Counted from the stretch's first letter, positions 26,177-35,423 are shown. The stretch is DNA of 37,534 bases from an uncultured Clostridia bacterium (GCA_947627015.1 CANQUL010000007.1:1-37534), one strand, 5' to 3'. The notes: a model not told the origin generated them from the letters alone. A program made the numbers and translations.

Positions 26177-27617
26177 CGTTTACCGCCTCGGAGAGCACGG
26201 GCGCCGCAGTCTCCGGGATCCCGTTCTCCGCAGGCAAAACGAGCTCTGTCTCTTCCCGATTTTTGCTCCGTTCGGCACGCAGTTCTTCCATGATTTCGGC
26301 AAAGCGGTCGCCGCGTTCCTCGTAGCTGCGGAAGGCGTCGAAACTTGCCGACGCAGGAGAAAGCAGGACGTTCTGCCCCCTCTTTGCGGTCAGAAAGGCG
26401 ACCCGCACGGCGATCTCGAACGGCTTGCAGAGGGTGAGCGCCGAATATCCCGTCTTGAGGGCGGCATTCAGGATGCGGAAGGCGTTCTCGCCGTAGATGA
26501 CGACGTGGCATACATGCGAATTCCCGATCGCCTCGAAGAGCGGTTCGTAGGAGTATCCCTTATCCTTTCCGCCCACGAGGAGAACGCTCTCCCCCTTTAC
26601 GCTCCCGATGGCCTTGACGGCCGAATCGACATTGGTCGCCTTGGAGTCGTCGATGAACGTGACGCCGTCCACCTCGCCGATCGTGCTGATCCGGTGCCGC
26701 ACGCCGCGGAAAGAGGAGAGCGCCTCGGCAACGGACGCATTGTCTACACCGAAGAGCTTGGCGGCGCAGATGGCGGCAAGGGCGTTCATGCGGTTGTGCT
26801 CCCCTTCGAGCAGAAGATCGCTCTCGGCGCAGACCTTTTCGCCCATATAGCAGAAATAACCGTCTGCGAGATAGCCCCCGTTCACCCGTTCCGCGGCGGA
26901 GAACCAGATCACCTTCGCCTTGGTGTGCTCCGCAAATCCGCGCACGATGGGGTCGTCGTAATTGAGGACAGCGTATTCGCTCTCGGTGGCGTTTTTGAGG
27001 ATGCGCGATTTTAAGAATATGTAATTCTCGAGTGTGTAATGGCGGTTGAGATGGTCCTCCGTGATATTGAGCACGACGGCGACGTGCGGACGGAAGGAGG
27101 TCAGCGTCTCGAGTTGGAAGGAAGAGATCTCGGCGACGGCGATGCCGTCCTCCCCGAGTTCTTTGAGGCAGGCGGTGATGGGTTTCCCCACGTTTCCGCA
27201 TGCGATCGCCTTCTTTCCCGCCTTTTGGAGAATGCTCTCGAGCATTGTAACGGTCGTCGTCTTCCCGTTGGTCCCCGTCACGCCGACGGCGGGACAGCGG
27301 AGCCCGAGCGCGCCCAATTCGGTCTCGCCGAGGACGCGGCCGCCCGCCCGTTTGAAGGAGACGGGAAGCGGATGATCCACGGGGATGCCGGGGCTCAGGA
27401 CGAGAACGTCGCAGGTTGCGGAGACCTCTGCAAGGTTCTCTCTCCGCACCGAGACGCAGCCGATCGCCTCGAGACGCTCTCTCGTCTTTTGCACATTTTC
27501 ATCGTCGACATCGTCATAGAGCAAGACCTCCGCGCCGTGCTCCCGCAGGTACTCCGCGCTCGCGATGCCCGAGCGGGACAGGCCCGCAACGAGAAATTTT
27601 TGCCGTTCGAATAACAT
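26160..27617 (-). CDS. murD: UDP-N-acetylmuramoylalanine--D-glutamate ligase
   Basis: KFLVAGLSRSGIASAEYL; GVTGTNGKTTTVTML; NITEDHLNRH; FIDDSKATNVDSAVKAI. Confidence 0.95.
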   Translation of the reverse strand: MLFERQKFLVAGLSRSGIASAEYLREHGAEVLLYDDVDDENVQKTRERLEAIGCVSVRRENLAEVSATCDVLVLSPGIPVDHPLPVSFKRAGGRVLGETELGALGLRCPAVGVTGTNGKTTTVTMLESILQKAGKKAIACGNVGKPITACLKELGEDGIAVAEISSFQLETLTSFRPHVAVVLNITEDHLNRHYTLENYIFLKSRILKNATESEYAVLNYDDPIVRGFAEHTKAKVIWFSAAERVNGGYLADGYFCYMGEKVCAESDLLLEGEHNRMNALAAICAAKLFGVDNASVAEALSSFRGVRHRISTIGEVDGVTFIDDSKATNVDSAVKAIGSVKGESVLLVGGKDKGYSYEPLFEAIGNSHVCHVVIYGENAFRILNAALKTGYSALTLCKPFEIAVRVAFLTAKRGQNVLLSPASASFDAFRSYEERGDRFAEIMEELRAERSKNREETELVLPAENGIPETAAPVLSEAVNGEGDE

Positions 27618-27631
27618 ATGAGTCTCCTTTT

Positions 27632-28582
27632 TCAGACAAAGGGCAGGATGAGGGTGACGCCGACCGCCGCCGTAGAAGCGGCATACACATAGGAGATCCT
27701 GGCCTCCGCGTATCCCTTCTGCTGAAAGTGGTGGTGGATAGGCGCCATCCTGAACATGCGCTTGCCCGTTTTTTTATAGTATATTACCTGCAGGATGACG
27801 GATATGCTCGAAAGGACAAAAGCACCGCCCAAAAGCGGGATGACCAAAGCGTTCCCCGAAAAGAGCGCGATGCTCGCGACAAACCCGCCGAGGGACAGCG
27901 ATCCCGTATCGCCCATGAATACGCTCGCGCGGTTGGTATTGAAGAGGAGAAATGCGCCGAGGGCGCCCGCAAGCGCAAAGCAGAGGGTCGCGCACGCTCC
28001 GCCCTTCTGCGCGAGGATGAGGACGCCGAGGAAGAAAAAGCAGACGGCGGAGACCGAGCCGGCAAGTCCGTCGAGGCCGTCGGTCAGGTTGACTCCGTTG
28101 ACGGTGGCAAGAAAGACAAAGACCGCAAAGGGAAGCATCCACCAGCCGAGATCGAAGGAGAAGTCCGTATACGGGATCCGGAGCACGGTGAGCCCCTCCC
28201 TGCAACAATAGAAGCCCGCGATCAGGGCGACGGCGAACTGAAAGAGCAGTTTCTGATAGGGACGGAGCCCGAGGTTATCCCCTCTCCGTTTTTTGAGAAG
28301 GTCGTCCAAAAATCCCACGGCGAGATAGCCGAGCCCCACGGCGAGAGAGACAAAAAAGGGCTTGTCCGCTCTCCCCGCAAAGACAAGGGAGACGATGCAG
28401 GCCGCCGGGACAAAGGCGAGCCCGCCCATCGTCGGAGTGCCCTTTTTGGACGCATGCTCCTTGACGTATGAGAGGATATTCTGCCCCGCGCCCAGTCTTT
28501 TGAGAAGAGGCAGCGCAAGCGCACACAGCACGGCGGAGAGCAAAAACGAGAGAAGAAGCACGAAAAGAGGCGTTCGCATCAC
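27632..28582 (-). CDS. mraY: Phospho-N-acetylmuramoyl-pentapeptide-transferase
   Basis: EHASKKGTPTMGGLAFV; NLTDGLDGLAGSV; MFRMAPIHHHFQQKGYAEARIS. Confidence 0.96.
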   Translation of the reverse strand: MMRTPLFVLLLSFLLSAVLCALALPLLKRLGAGQNILSYVKEHASKKGTPTMGGLAFVPAACIVSLVFAGRADKPFFVSLAVGLGYLAVGFLDDLLKKRRGDNLGLRPYQKLLFQFAVALIAGFYCCREGLTVLRIPYTDFSFDLGWWMLPFAVFVFLATVNGVNLTDGLDGLAGSVSAVCFFFLGVLILAQKGGACATLCFALAGALGAFLLFNTNRASVFMGDTGSLSLGGFVASIALFSGNALVIPLLGGAFVLSSISVILQVIYYKKTGKRMFRMAPIHHHFQQKGYAEARISYVYAASTAAVGVTLILPFV

Positions 28583-30009
28583 GATTTCTCCAGAATGGAT
28601 CTTACAATAGCTTTATCGTTGTAGGCATACTTTATTCCCATGATCTCCTGCTCGTGTTCGCCGCCCTTCCCCGCGATGAGGAGAATGTCGCCCGCGCCGA
28701 GCAGGGAGAGCGCGTACCGCGTGGCCTCCTCCCGTTCCTCGATGACGGTATAATTGTCCGAGATCCCGGAAAACCCCTCTTCGATCGCCGACAGGATGGC
28801 GATGGGATCCTCGTAGCGCGGATTATCCGACGTCAGGACGGAGAAATCCGCCGTCTTTGCCGCGATCTCCCCCATGAGCGGACGCTTGGCGGCGTCGCGG
28901 TTTCCGCCGCAGCCGAAGAGGATAATCAGCCTTCCCTTGCAGTACGGGCGCAGGGCCTCGAGCGATTTGCGGATGCCGTCGGGCGTATGGGCAAAGTCCA
29001 CAAAGACCTCCGCCCCGTTCACCGACGCGACCAATTCGAGCCGCCCCTCCACGGAGACCTCGCCGAGCCCCTTTGCGATGGACTCCGACGATGCGCCGAG
29101 CTTTTTTGCCGCCGTCGCCGCCGCAAGCGCATTGGAAACGTTGTGCCGTCCCGTCATGGGAAGGTTCACCTCGATGAGATCGTCCTCGAGATTGAGCATC
29201 ATCTGCGTCCCGGAGAGGGATTCCCGTTCGATGAGGGCAAAGCAGTCGGCCGGGTTGTCCAGTCCGTACGTCGTTGCGGGCACGCCGCCGAGGGTGCGGG
29301 AGAAGGGATCGTCGGCATTCAGGACCGCCGCGCGGCAGGATGCGGACGTAAAGAGCTGCGCCTTGGCCTCGCCGTACGAGCGGAGATCCCCGAAAAAGTC
29401 GAGATGATCCTGCGTGAGGTTGGTGAATACGGCGAGATCGAAACGGATGGGGATCGTCTTTTTGAGGGCGAGCGCATGGGCGGAGACCTCCATCGAGACG
29501 GCCTCCATCCCATGGCGGCGCATGTCCGCGAGCGTCGAAAAAAGTGCGGCGGGATCGGGCGTCGTCAGCGTGGGCGGAATGACAACGTCGCCGTAGCGCG
29601 CGCCGAGCGTACCGAGGAGCCCCGTCCGCTTTCCGTCCGCATTCAGAATGGAGCGGATCATATGCGCGACCGTCGTCTTTCCGTTGGTCCCCGTGATCCC
29701 CACCGTCATGAGACTGCGTTCGGGATGTCCGTAGAAGGCGGCGGACACGCGCGCCATCCCCTCTCTTGCGTCGGGGACGATCAGCTGCGGGAGAGAGACG
29801 TCGAGTCCACGCTCGCAGAGGAGTGCGGCCGCACCCCGTTCCTCCGCTTCCGCGGCGAAGGCATGCGAGTCGGCATGCGTCCCGCGGAAACAGAAAAAGA
29901 GATCGCCCGGACCCGCAACGCGGCTGTCCGTGCAGAGCGAACGGATGCAGACGTCGCTCCCGGTCCGTGTTGCGCCCTTGATCTCGTTCGCCAATTCGCT
30001 CAATTTCAT
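28579..30009 (-). CDS. murE: UDP-MurNAc-tripeptide synthetase (meso-DAP type by DNPR motif)
   Basis: MKLSELANEIKGATRTGSD; VGITGTNGKTTVAHMI; LTSDNPRYEDP. True start is 30009 (the ORF-track ORF extends too far upstream). Confidence 0.95.
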   Translation of the reverse strand: MKLSELANEIKGATRTGSDVCIRSLCTDSRVAGPGDLFFCFRGTHADSHAFAAEAEERGAAALLCERGLDVSLPQLIVPDAREGMARVSAAFYGHPERSLMTVGITGTNGKTTVAHMIRSILNADGKRTGLLGTLGARYGDVVIPPTLTTPDPAALFSTLADMRRHGMEAVSMEVSAHALALKKTIPIRFDLAVFTNLTQDHLDFFGDLRSYGEAKAQLFTSASCRAAVLNADDPFSRTLGGVPATTYGLDNPADCFALIERESLSGTQMMLNLEDDLIEVNLPMTGRHNVSNALAAATAAKKLGASSESIAKGLGEVSVEGRLELVASVNGAEVFVDFAHTPDGIRKSLEALRPYCKGRLIILFGCGGNRDAAKRPLMGEIAAKTADFSVLTSDNPRYEDPIAILSAIEEGFSGISDNYTVIEEREEATRYALSLLGAGDILLIAGKGGEHEQEIMGIKYAYNDKAIVRSILEKS

Positions 30010-31703
30010 ACTTCCTCCGACGGCGGGATCTTCATGATGTCGATGATCCCTTCGAAAATTTCCTTGGCGCAGGGTGCGGCAACGGTGCTTCCGTAATAGC
30101 TGCCCTGCGGTTCGTCCACGATGATGAGACAGAGATAGCGTGGTACATCGGCGGGGAAAAATCCGAGAAAGGAAGAGACATACTTCCCCTGCGCGATAAC
30201 GCCGTTCTCGTATTTCTGCGCCGTCCCCGTCTTTCCCGCGACCCGATATCCCTCGATGTACGCCTTTTTGCCGCTTCCGTCCCGTACCACCCCTTCGAGC
30301 ATACCGCGGAGGATCGCCGAGGCCTCCTCCCCGACCGTCCTTCCCACCGGCACGGGACGGATGCGTTCGGAGACGGAGCCGTCCGAAGAGGAGAGCTCCG
30401 AGACGAGGCGGGGCGCATAGTAGTAGCCGCCGTTGACGGCGGAGGCGGCCGCACAGGCGAGCTGGAGCGGCGTCACGGCGATGGACTGGCCGAACCCGAT
30501 GCGGGCAAAGTCGCAGGCACGCAGCGCCTGTTCGGGAAGCAACATCCCGATCGCCTCTCCCGAGAAATCGATACCCGTCGCACGGCCGAACCGGAAGAGC
30601 GACAAATAGTCGTAGAAGGTCTCGGGTCCGAGGGCGAGCGCAATATCCACGAAACAAGGGTTGCAGCTGTTGTTGAGCGCTTCCGCAAGCGTCTGCCCGC
30701 TGTGTTTTCCGTTGGCATGATCGCTCCAGCAGCGGATGGTCGTACCGTCCACCGTGCGGGTGCGTGAGCTCGAAAAGACATGCCGCCCGGGATCGAGCGC
30801 GCGGCGGTTTCCTTTGAGGAACTCCTCGATATTTGCCGCAGCCGTGATGATCTTGAACGTAGAACCCGGTTCATAGATATCCGAGACGAGATTGTTACGG
30901 GAGAGCGCGTTGAGCGTGTCGAGATCGTCGCGCGGGATCGCGTTGAGGTCGTAGGAAGGGAGATTGACCATAGCGAGGACCGAAAAGTCGCGCGGGTCAA
31001 GCACGACCGCACGGGCCGCCTTGGCCGCACTCTCTTCGAGCACACGTCCCATGGTCTGTTCCGCGACCGATTGGATGCGGTAATCGAGCGTGAGGCGGAC
31101 GTTGAGCCCGTCTGTTGCGGGAAGATAGGCGGCGGCCGCCCCCCGAAGATCCACTCCGACGAGGTCGGTATCATACAGGATCTCCCCGTTCTCGCCCGCA
31201 AGATAGGAATTGTAGTAGGCCTCGATGCCTGTCGTCCCGGAGCGGTCATAGGCGGTGAAGCCGATAACCTGACTTGCAAGAGAGCCGTAGGGATAGACGC
31301 GTTCGTCGTTACGGGCATAGTAAACGCCCTTCATTTCACGGCCGGCGATCTCTTCCACCGTCTCCTTTCCGGTGCGACGGACGAGCACGATCTCCGATTT
31401 TGTGCGGTCGTTCAGCTTGCGAAAGAGCGCGTCGTACGGCTCGCCGAGCAGGCCGGACAGGATGTGTGCCGTGTTTTCCGCATCTTCCACCGCGTTGGCG
31501 CGCGCATAGATGCCGTATCCCGCACGGTTGCCCGCGAGGATCTCGCCGTTCCGGTCGGTGATGACCCCTCTCCCCGCGTTGACGGGGATCTCGCGCGTCC
31601 ATTGGTCGAGGGCGAGATAGTGCAGTTCGTCCTCCCAAATGAGCTGGATATAGAAGAACCGGCCCAAAAAAACCAAAAAAAGAAAGGTTATCGCCGCGAT
31701 CAC
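30006..31703 (-). CDS. Penicillin-binding protein 2/FtsI-family transpeptidase (5' end uncertain)
   Basis: EPGSTFKIITAAA (SxxK), RTVDG.../GKTGTAQKYENG (KTG); start GTG 31703 or an upstream non-canonical codon. Confidence 0.92.
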   Translation of the reverse strand: MIAAITFLFLVFLGRFFYIQLIWEDELHYLALDQWTREIPVNAGRGVITDRNGEILAGNRAGYGIYARANAVEDAENTAHILSGLLGEPYDALFRKLNDRTKSEIVLVRRTGKETVEEIAGREMKGVYYARNDERVYPYGSLASQVIGFTAYDRSGTTGIEAYYNSYLAGENGEILYDTDLVGVDLRGAAAAYLPATDGLNVRLTLDYRIQSVAEQTMGRVLEESAAKAARAVVLDPRDFSVLAMVNLPSYDLNAIPRDDLDTLNALSRNNLVSDIYEPGSTFKIITAAANIEEFLKGNRRALDPGRHVFSSSRTRTVDGTTIRCWSDHANGKHSGQTLAEALNNSCNPCFVDIALALGPETFYDYLSLFRFGRATGIDFSGEAIGMLLPEQALRACDFARIGFGQSIAVTPLQLACAAASAVNGGYYYAPRLVSELSSSDGSVSERIRPVPVGRTVGEEASAILRGMLEGVVRDGSGKKAYIEGYRVAGKTGTAQKYENGVIAQGKYVSSFLGFFPADVPRYLCLIIVDEPQGSYYGSTVAAPCAKEIFEGIIDIMKIPPSEEV

Positions 31704-31775
31704 GGCAAATAACCTCTTTTGTAAGACAGATAGAGAGAGTTCCGTCTTGATATTCAGTTCCTCCGAACGGCCTTG

Positions 31776-32558
31776 TTACGCTTTGATCATTCCGTTCTCT
31801 TTTGCCCACTTTTCCACCCGTTCGGGGGAAGTGGCCCTTGCGATATCCTCGTCGAGCTGACGGACCGATTCGGTCAGACGTCCGAGTTCCGCCTTCTTCT
31901 CCGCGATGTCGGCATGGATGGAATTGAGCACTGCGGTGTTGATGCAGACGATCGCAATGGCGACGACGATGGTCGCAACGACCGTTGCGAGAAGCAGACG
32001 CGTCTTGACAGAAAGAGATGCCCAGAATCCGGGTTCCGCCTTTGCGGCCCCTTCCTCGACCGTCCTGTGGAGCATGGTGCGGGCGGTGGGAATGCTGTCC
32101 TCTTCCGCATAGACGGGAGCGGGCGCATAGGTCTCCTGCGGAGCGGCATACACCCTGTTTACGGGAGCCGAGTAGACCGGAGTCTCCTCCTCGCGCGGGC
32201 CCATCGTATAAAAGCCCTTGGTGTATTTGACGTCCTCGAAAAGGCGTTTGCTCGTTTCGGCAGGTGCGGGCGGGGCGACGTAATCGGCGATCCGGGCCAC
32301 ATTGCTTGCGGTGGGATCGGCGCGCACAAAGGCGGGACGCTCCGTCCGGACAGGCGCTTCGCGCTCGGACGTCCGGTCGGGTTCGCTGTAAGACACGCGT
32401 TCCCGGACGGGAGAGGCGCTGTCCACGAGCCTTCTGTAATTTTCGGGAATTTCGCTGTTGTGCGCGTCCTGTTCGTTCTCGAAAGGCTTTTGAAACTCCT
32501 CGCGGTAGCGGTCGAATTCGGATGACGTTAATTTATTTTCGCGAATGGTACGATCCAT
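31776..32558 (-). CDS. ftsL: FtsL-like septum formation protein with long N-terminal disordered region
   Basis: Position between rsmH and ftsI; single TM LLLATVVATIVVAIAIVCI followed by coiled coil HADIAEKKAELGRLTESVRQLDEDIAR. Confidence 0.7.
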   Translation of the reverse strand: MDRTIRENKLTSSEFDRYREEFQKPFENEQDAHNSEIPENYRRLVDSASPVRERVSYSEPDRTSEREAPVRTERPAFVRADPTASNVARIADYVAPPAPAETSKRLFEDVKYTKGFYTMGPREEETPVYSAPVNRVYAAPQETYAPAPVYAEEDSIPTARTMLHRTVEEGAAKAEPGFWASLSVKTRLLLATVVATIVVAIAIVCINTAVLNSIHADIAEKKAELGRLTESVRQLDEDIARATSPERVEKWAKENGMIKA

Positions 32559-32602
32559 CGGTGTTCTCCCTTATCCTATTCAGGATAATGCTCTTTCATG
32601 CC

Positions 32603-33532
32603 TCAGATTTTGCAGGCGATCCGGAGCTTTGCGCTCTTGCTGCGCGGATTTATCGCAATTTCCTCTTCACTCGCCGTGAGAGGCTTTTTGGTGATCAGCT
32701 TGATCTCGCTCTTTTTCCCGCATACGCACACGGGAAAGCTCTTGGGACAGGTGCAGCCGACCGAAAGGTCGCGCATGACCTGTTTTACGATCCGGTCCTC
32801 CAGCGAATGGAACGTAAGGATACAACCCCTTCCTTCGGGCTTGAGGCGGCGGAAGAGCCCCGTCACGCATTCCGCAAGTCCGTCAAGCTCTCCGTTCACT
32901 TCGATCCGAACGGCCTGAAAGACCTTTCTTGCGCAGGCGGCCCCTCTCATGCGGGGAGGGAGCCCCTCTTCGACGAGCTCTTCAAGACGGCCCGTCGTGG
33001 TGATCGCTTCTTTCTCCCTTGCGGCGACGATACGTCTTGCAATCGGTCCCGCAAAGTCCTCTTCCCCGTATTCGCGGAAGATGCGTTTGAGCTCCTCCTC
33101 GGAATAACCGTTTATGACATCCTCTGCCGTAAGCGGTGCGCGCAGATCCATGCGCATATCGAGGGGAGCATCCTTCATGCGGTAGGCAAAGCCCCGCTTT
33201 TTGTCGTCGATCTGATGGGAGGAGATGCCAAAGTCGAGCAGGAACCCGTCCAGCCCGGCGACCTTCTCCCGGTCGAGAACACTCGCAAAATTCTTGTAAT
33301 CGGTTCTGTAGAGGGAAAACCTGCCCGCGTAGGGCGAAAGGGTCTTTTGGGCCTCCTCGATGGCCTCGCCGTCCCGATCGGTTGCGATGAGACGGACGTT
33401 CGGGCCGGCGGCAAGGATCGCACCCGAGTGCCCTGCCCCACCGCAGGTTCCGTCGAAATAAATTCCCCCGTCCCGGATCGCAAGGCCCTCGATGACCTCA
33501 CGGAGAAGTACGGGACGATGATATTCAAACAT
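32603..33532 (-). CDS. rsmH: 16S rRNA (cytosine1402-N4)-methyltransferase
   Basis: MFEYHRPVLLREVIEGL; YFDGTCGGAGHSGAIL; LDFGISSHQIDDKKRGFAYR; ILTFHSLEDRIVKQ. Confidence 0.96.
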   Translation of the reverse strand: MFEYHRPVLLREVIEGLAIRDGGIYFDGTCGGAGHSGAILAAGPNVRLIATDRDGEAIEEAQKTLSPYAGRFSLYRTDYKNFASVLDREKVAGLDGFLLDFGISSHQIDDKKRGFAYRMKDAPLDMRMDLRAPLTAEDVINGYSEEELKRIFREYGEEDFAGPIARRIVAAREKEAITTTGRLEELVEEGLPPRMRGAACARKVFQAVRIEVNGELDGLAECVTGLFRRLKPEGRGCILTFHSLEDRIVKQVMRDLSVGCTCPKSFPVCVCGKKSEIKLITKKPLTASEEEIAINPRSKSAKLRIACKI

Positions 33533-33971
33533 TTTCGGGCGATGCGGGCTTGCGGTTGTAGAACACGCTGTTGGCCTGCTTCAAGGTCATTTCCGCCTTC
33601 TTCGCCTCGTAGCGGTCCTTGTCCCATACTTCGATGAAGTCGACAAGACCGATGATGACGATCTCTTTTTCCAGACCCGCGTAATCGCGCAGATACTTGG
33701 GGATCTTGGTGCGGCCCTGATTGTCCGTCTCGGCCGGGACCACAGACTCATAGATGAAGCGCATTGCGTCCATCAGTTCGGGATCGCCGGGGTCGACGTC
33801 GATGTGCTTTGCGAGCCGCCTGTCCTTGACGGACTCCGGCATGATGCTGAGGCAGTCGGGAGCGTATTCGACAAAATAAAGCGTCTCCTTCCCGAAGGCA
33901 TTGAGATAGGCCTTGGGGATGCGCATCCGCTTTTTTTCATCCAGTTGATGGTCAACTCTTCCGCTCAGCAT
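33525..33971 (-). CDS. mraZ: Transcriptional regulator MraZ
   Basis: MLSGRVDHQLDEKKRMRIPKAYLNAFG; DNQGRTKIPKYLRDYAGL double SpoVT/AbrB repeats. Confidence 0.95.
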   Translation of the reverse strand: MLSGRVDHQLDEKKRMRIPKAYLNAFGKETLYFVEYAPDCLSIMPESVKDRRLAKHIDVDPGDPELMDAMRFIYESVVPAETDNQGRTKIPKYLRDYAGLEKEIVIIGLVDFIEVWDKDRYEAKKAEMTLKQANSVFYNRKPASPENV

Positions 33972-34011
33972 TTCCTTTCCTCATTCGGTGCCGATCCGAC
34001 ATCGTGGTTCT

Positions 34012-34061
34012 ATTATAACACATCCGTTTCCCCCCTGTCAACCACCTTTGACCACCTTTTT
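34012..34061 (-). promoter_or_regulatory. mraZ promoter with tandem 10-bp MraZ-box-like repeats
   Basis: TTGACA (34036-34041)-N18-TATAAT (34012-34017), immediately preceded by AAAAGGTGGT/CAAAGGTGGT (34041-34060). Confidence 0.75.
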
Positions 34062-34927
34062 TACAAATCGGGAAACTTTTTTCGAAAATATTGAAAACAA
34101 ATGTTCGTATTATAGGCATATTCGTTCAGCTTTTTTGAATTTCCGAGGAAAATTACCCTTCCTTTCCCCCATTTATGGGGGTCATGCGGGGTCAGGGGGT
34201 GGTCAGCCGTCCCTGACGCGGGGAGGGCAAAAAGGTGGTCACGCCGCTCCGTCTCCGACCGGTCAAGCGGAAATCCGAGGGAGATGAGAACGGTTTTCAG
34301 GCGGCGTGCCGTCCCCCGGGCTCCGTCAAAGAGTTTGAGGCCGAGATAGGCGCCGATCTGCCCTGCGACGAGAGCATAGTGCGTACAGCCGAGGACGGCG
34401 CCGTCATAGGCGCGCGCGTGCGCCAAACCCTTTGGAATGTGTTCGGACAGATTGAGCGGTGCGCCGCGGAGCACATGATCCTCGATCGCGGCGGCAAGTC
34501 GGGGAAGCGGAAGAAAGTCGAACCGCGTTCCGGGGAGGCGGTCCGCAAGCGCACGGACGCGGGGACTTGCCGCGGTGACGGGCGTTGCGAGGAGGAGCAC
34601 GTTCCCGCATGACCGAGCCGCCTGTTTGAGGGCGGGTTCCACGCCGATGACGGGGAAAGGATATTTTTTGCGCATCGCCTCCGCCGCGACCGCCGTGGCG
34701 GTGTTGCAGGCAAGGATGACGGCGTCCGTTCCGAGCCGCAGAAAGCACCCGAGCGCCTCATCCGTAAAGGCGAGGATCTCCCCTTCCGTGCGGCTGCCGT
34801 AGGGTGCGCGCGCGTTGTCGCCGAGATAGGCATATTCGGCCCCGGGGACTTCCCCGAGACAGGCGCCGAGAACCGACAGGCCGCCGATCCCGCTGTCAAA
34901 GACTCCAACCTTGGGGCATCTGTCCAT
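34061..34927 (-). CDS. murI: Glutamate racemase
   Basis: VGVFDSGIGGLSVL; YLGDNARAPYGSRT; VILACNTATAVA; VLGCTHYALV. Confidence 0.95.
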   Translation of the reverse strand: MDRCPKVGVFDSGIGGLSVLGACLGEVPGAEYAYLGDNARAPYGSRTEGEILAFTDEALGCFLRLGTDAVILACNTATAVAAEAMRKKYPFPVIGVEPALKQAARSCGNVLLLATPVTAASPRVRALADRLPGTRFDFLPLPRLAAAIEDHVLRGAPLNLSEHIPKGLAHARAYDGAVLGCTHYALVAGQIGAYLGLKLFDGARGTARRLKTVLISLGFPLDRSETERRDHLFALPASGTADHPLTPHDPHKWGKGRVIFLGNSKKLNEYAYNTNICFQYFRKKFPDL

Positions 34928-34988
34928 CCCGTTTCTCCTTTTTTTCGGAAAAAATACGATTTTTTTGCGTTACAAGGGCAAAAAACAG

Positions 34989-35017
34989 TTTACAAGGATT
35001 TTATTTTATGTTAAAAT
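34989..35017 (+). promoter_or_regulatory. rpsT promoter
   Basis: TTTACA-N17-TAAAAT. Confidence 0.65.
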
Positions 35018-35058
35018 AGCTTAGGTTATTCGAAGAAAGAAAAAGGAGTACACATACC

Positions 35059-35325
35059 GTGGCAAATATCAAGTCCGCTAAAAAGCGCGTTTTGGTGACC
35101 GAAAAGAAGACGATGGAAAACAAGGCCGTAAAGTCCGCCCTCAAGACGCAGATCAAGAAATTCCTTGCTGCCGTCGATGCAGGCGATAAGGCGCTTGCGG
35201 AAAAGCTCTATCCCGAGACCGTTTCCGCCATCGATTCCGCCGCTACCAAAGGCATCCTTCACAAAAACAATGCAGACAACAAAAAGGCCAAGCTTGCCAA
35301 AAAGCTCGCAAAACTGGCCGCCTGA
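35059..35325 (+). CDS. rpsT: 30S ribosomal protein S20
   Basis: MANIKSAKKRVLVTEKKTMENKAVKSALKTQIKKF; GTG start, SD AAGGAG. Confidence 0.95.
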   Translation: MANIKSAKKRVLVTEKKTMENKAVKSALKTQIKKFLAAVDAGDKALAEKLYPETVSAIDSAATKGILHKNNADNKKAKLAKKLAKLAA

Positions 35326-35341
35326 AAAAGCGCTTTCCCGG

Positions 35342-35370
35342 CGCCCGCGCTTTTGCGCGGGCGTTTTTTT
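35342..35370 (+). terminator. Intrinsic terminator after rpsT
   Basis: CGCCCGCGC-tttt-GCGCGGGCG-TTTTTTT. Confidence 0.92.
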
Positions 35371-35400
35371 GCCCTCCCGCGGGCCGTTCTGTCATTCCCG

Positions 35401-35423
35401 ACCCTCCTTACGGAGGGTTTTTG
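35401..35423 (+). terminator. Second tandem terminator
   Basis: ACCCTCC-ttac-GGAGGGT-TTTTG. Confidence 0.75.

Noticed and set aside
24974-26293. 439-aa plus-strand ORF (and 13256..14782, 22810..24201, 28654..30096, 32264..33637)
   Set aside because: All lie antisense to strongly conserved cell-division or kinase genes; low-complexity charged translations.
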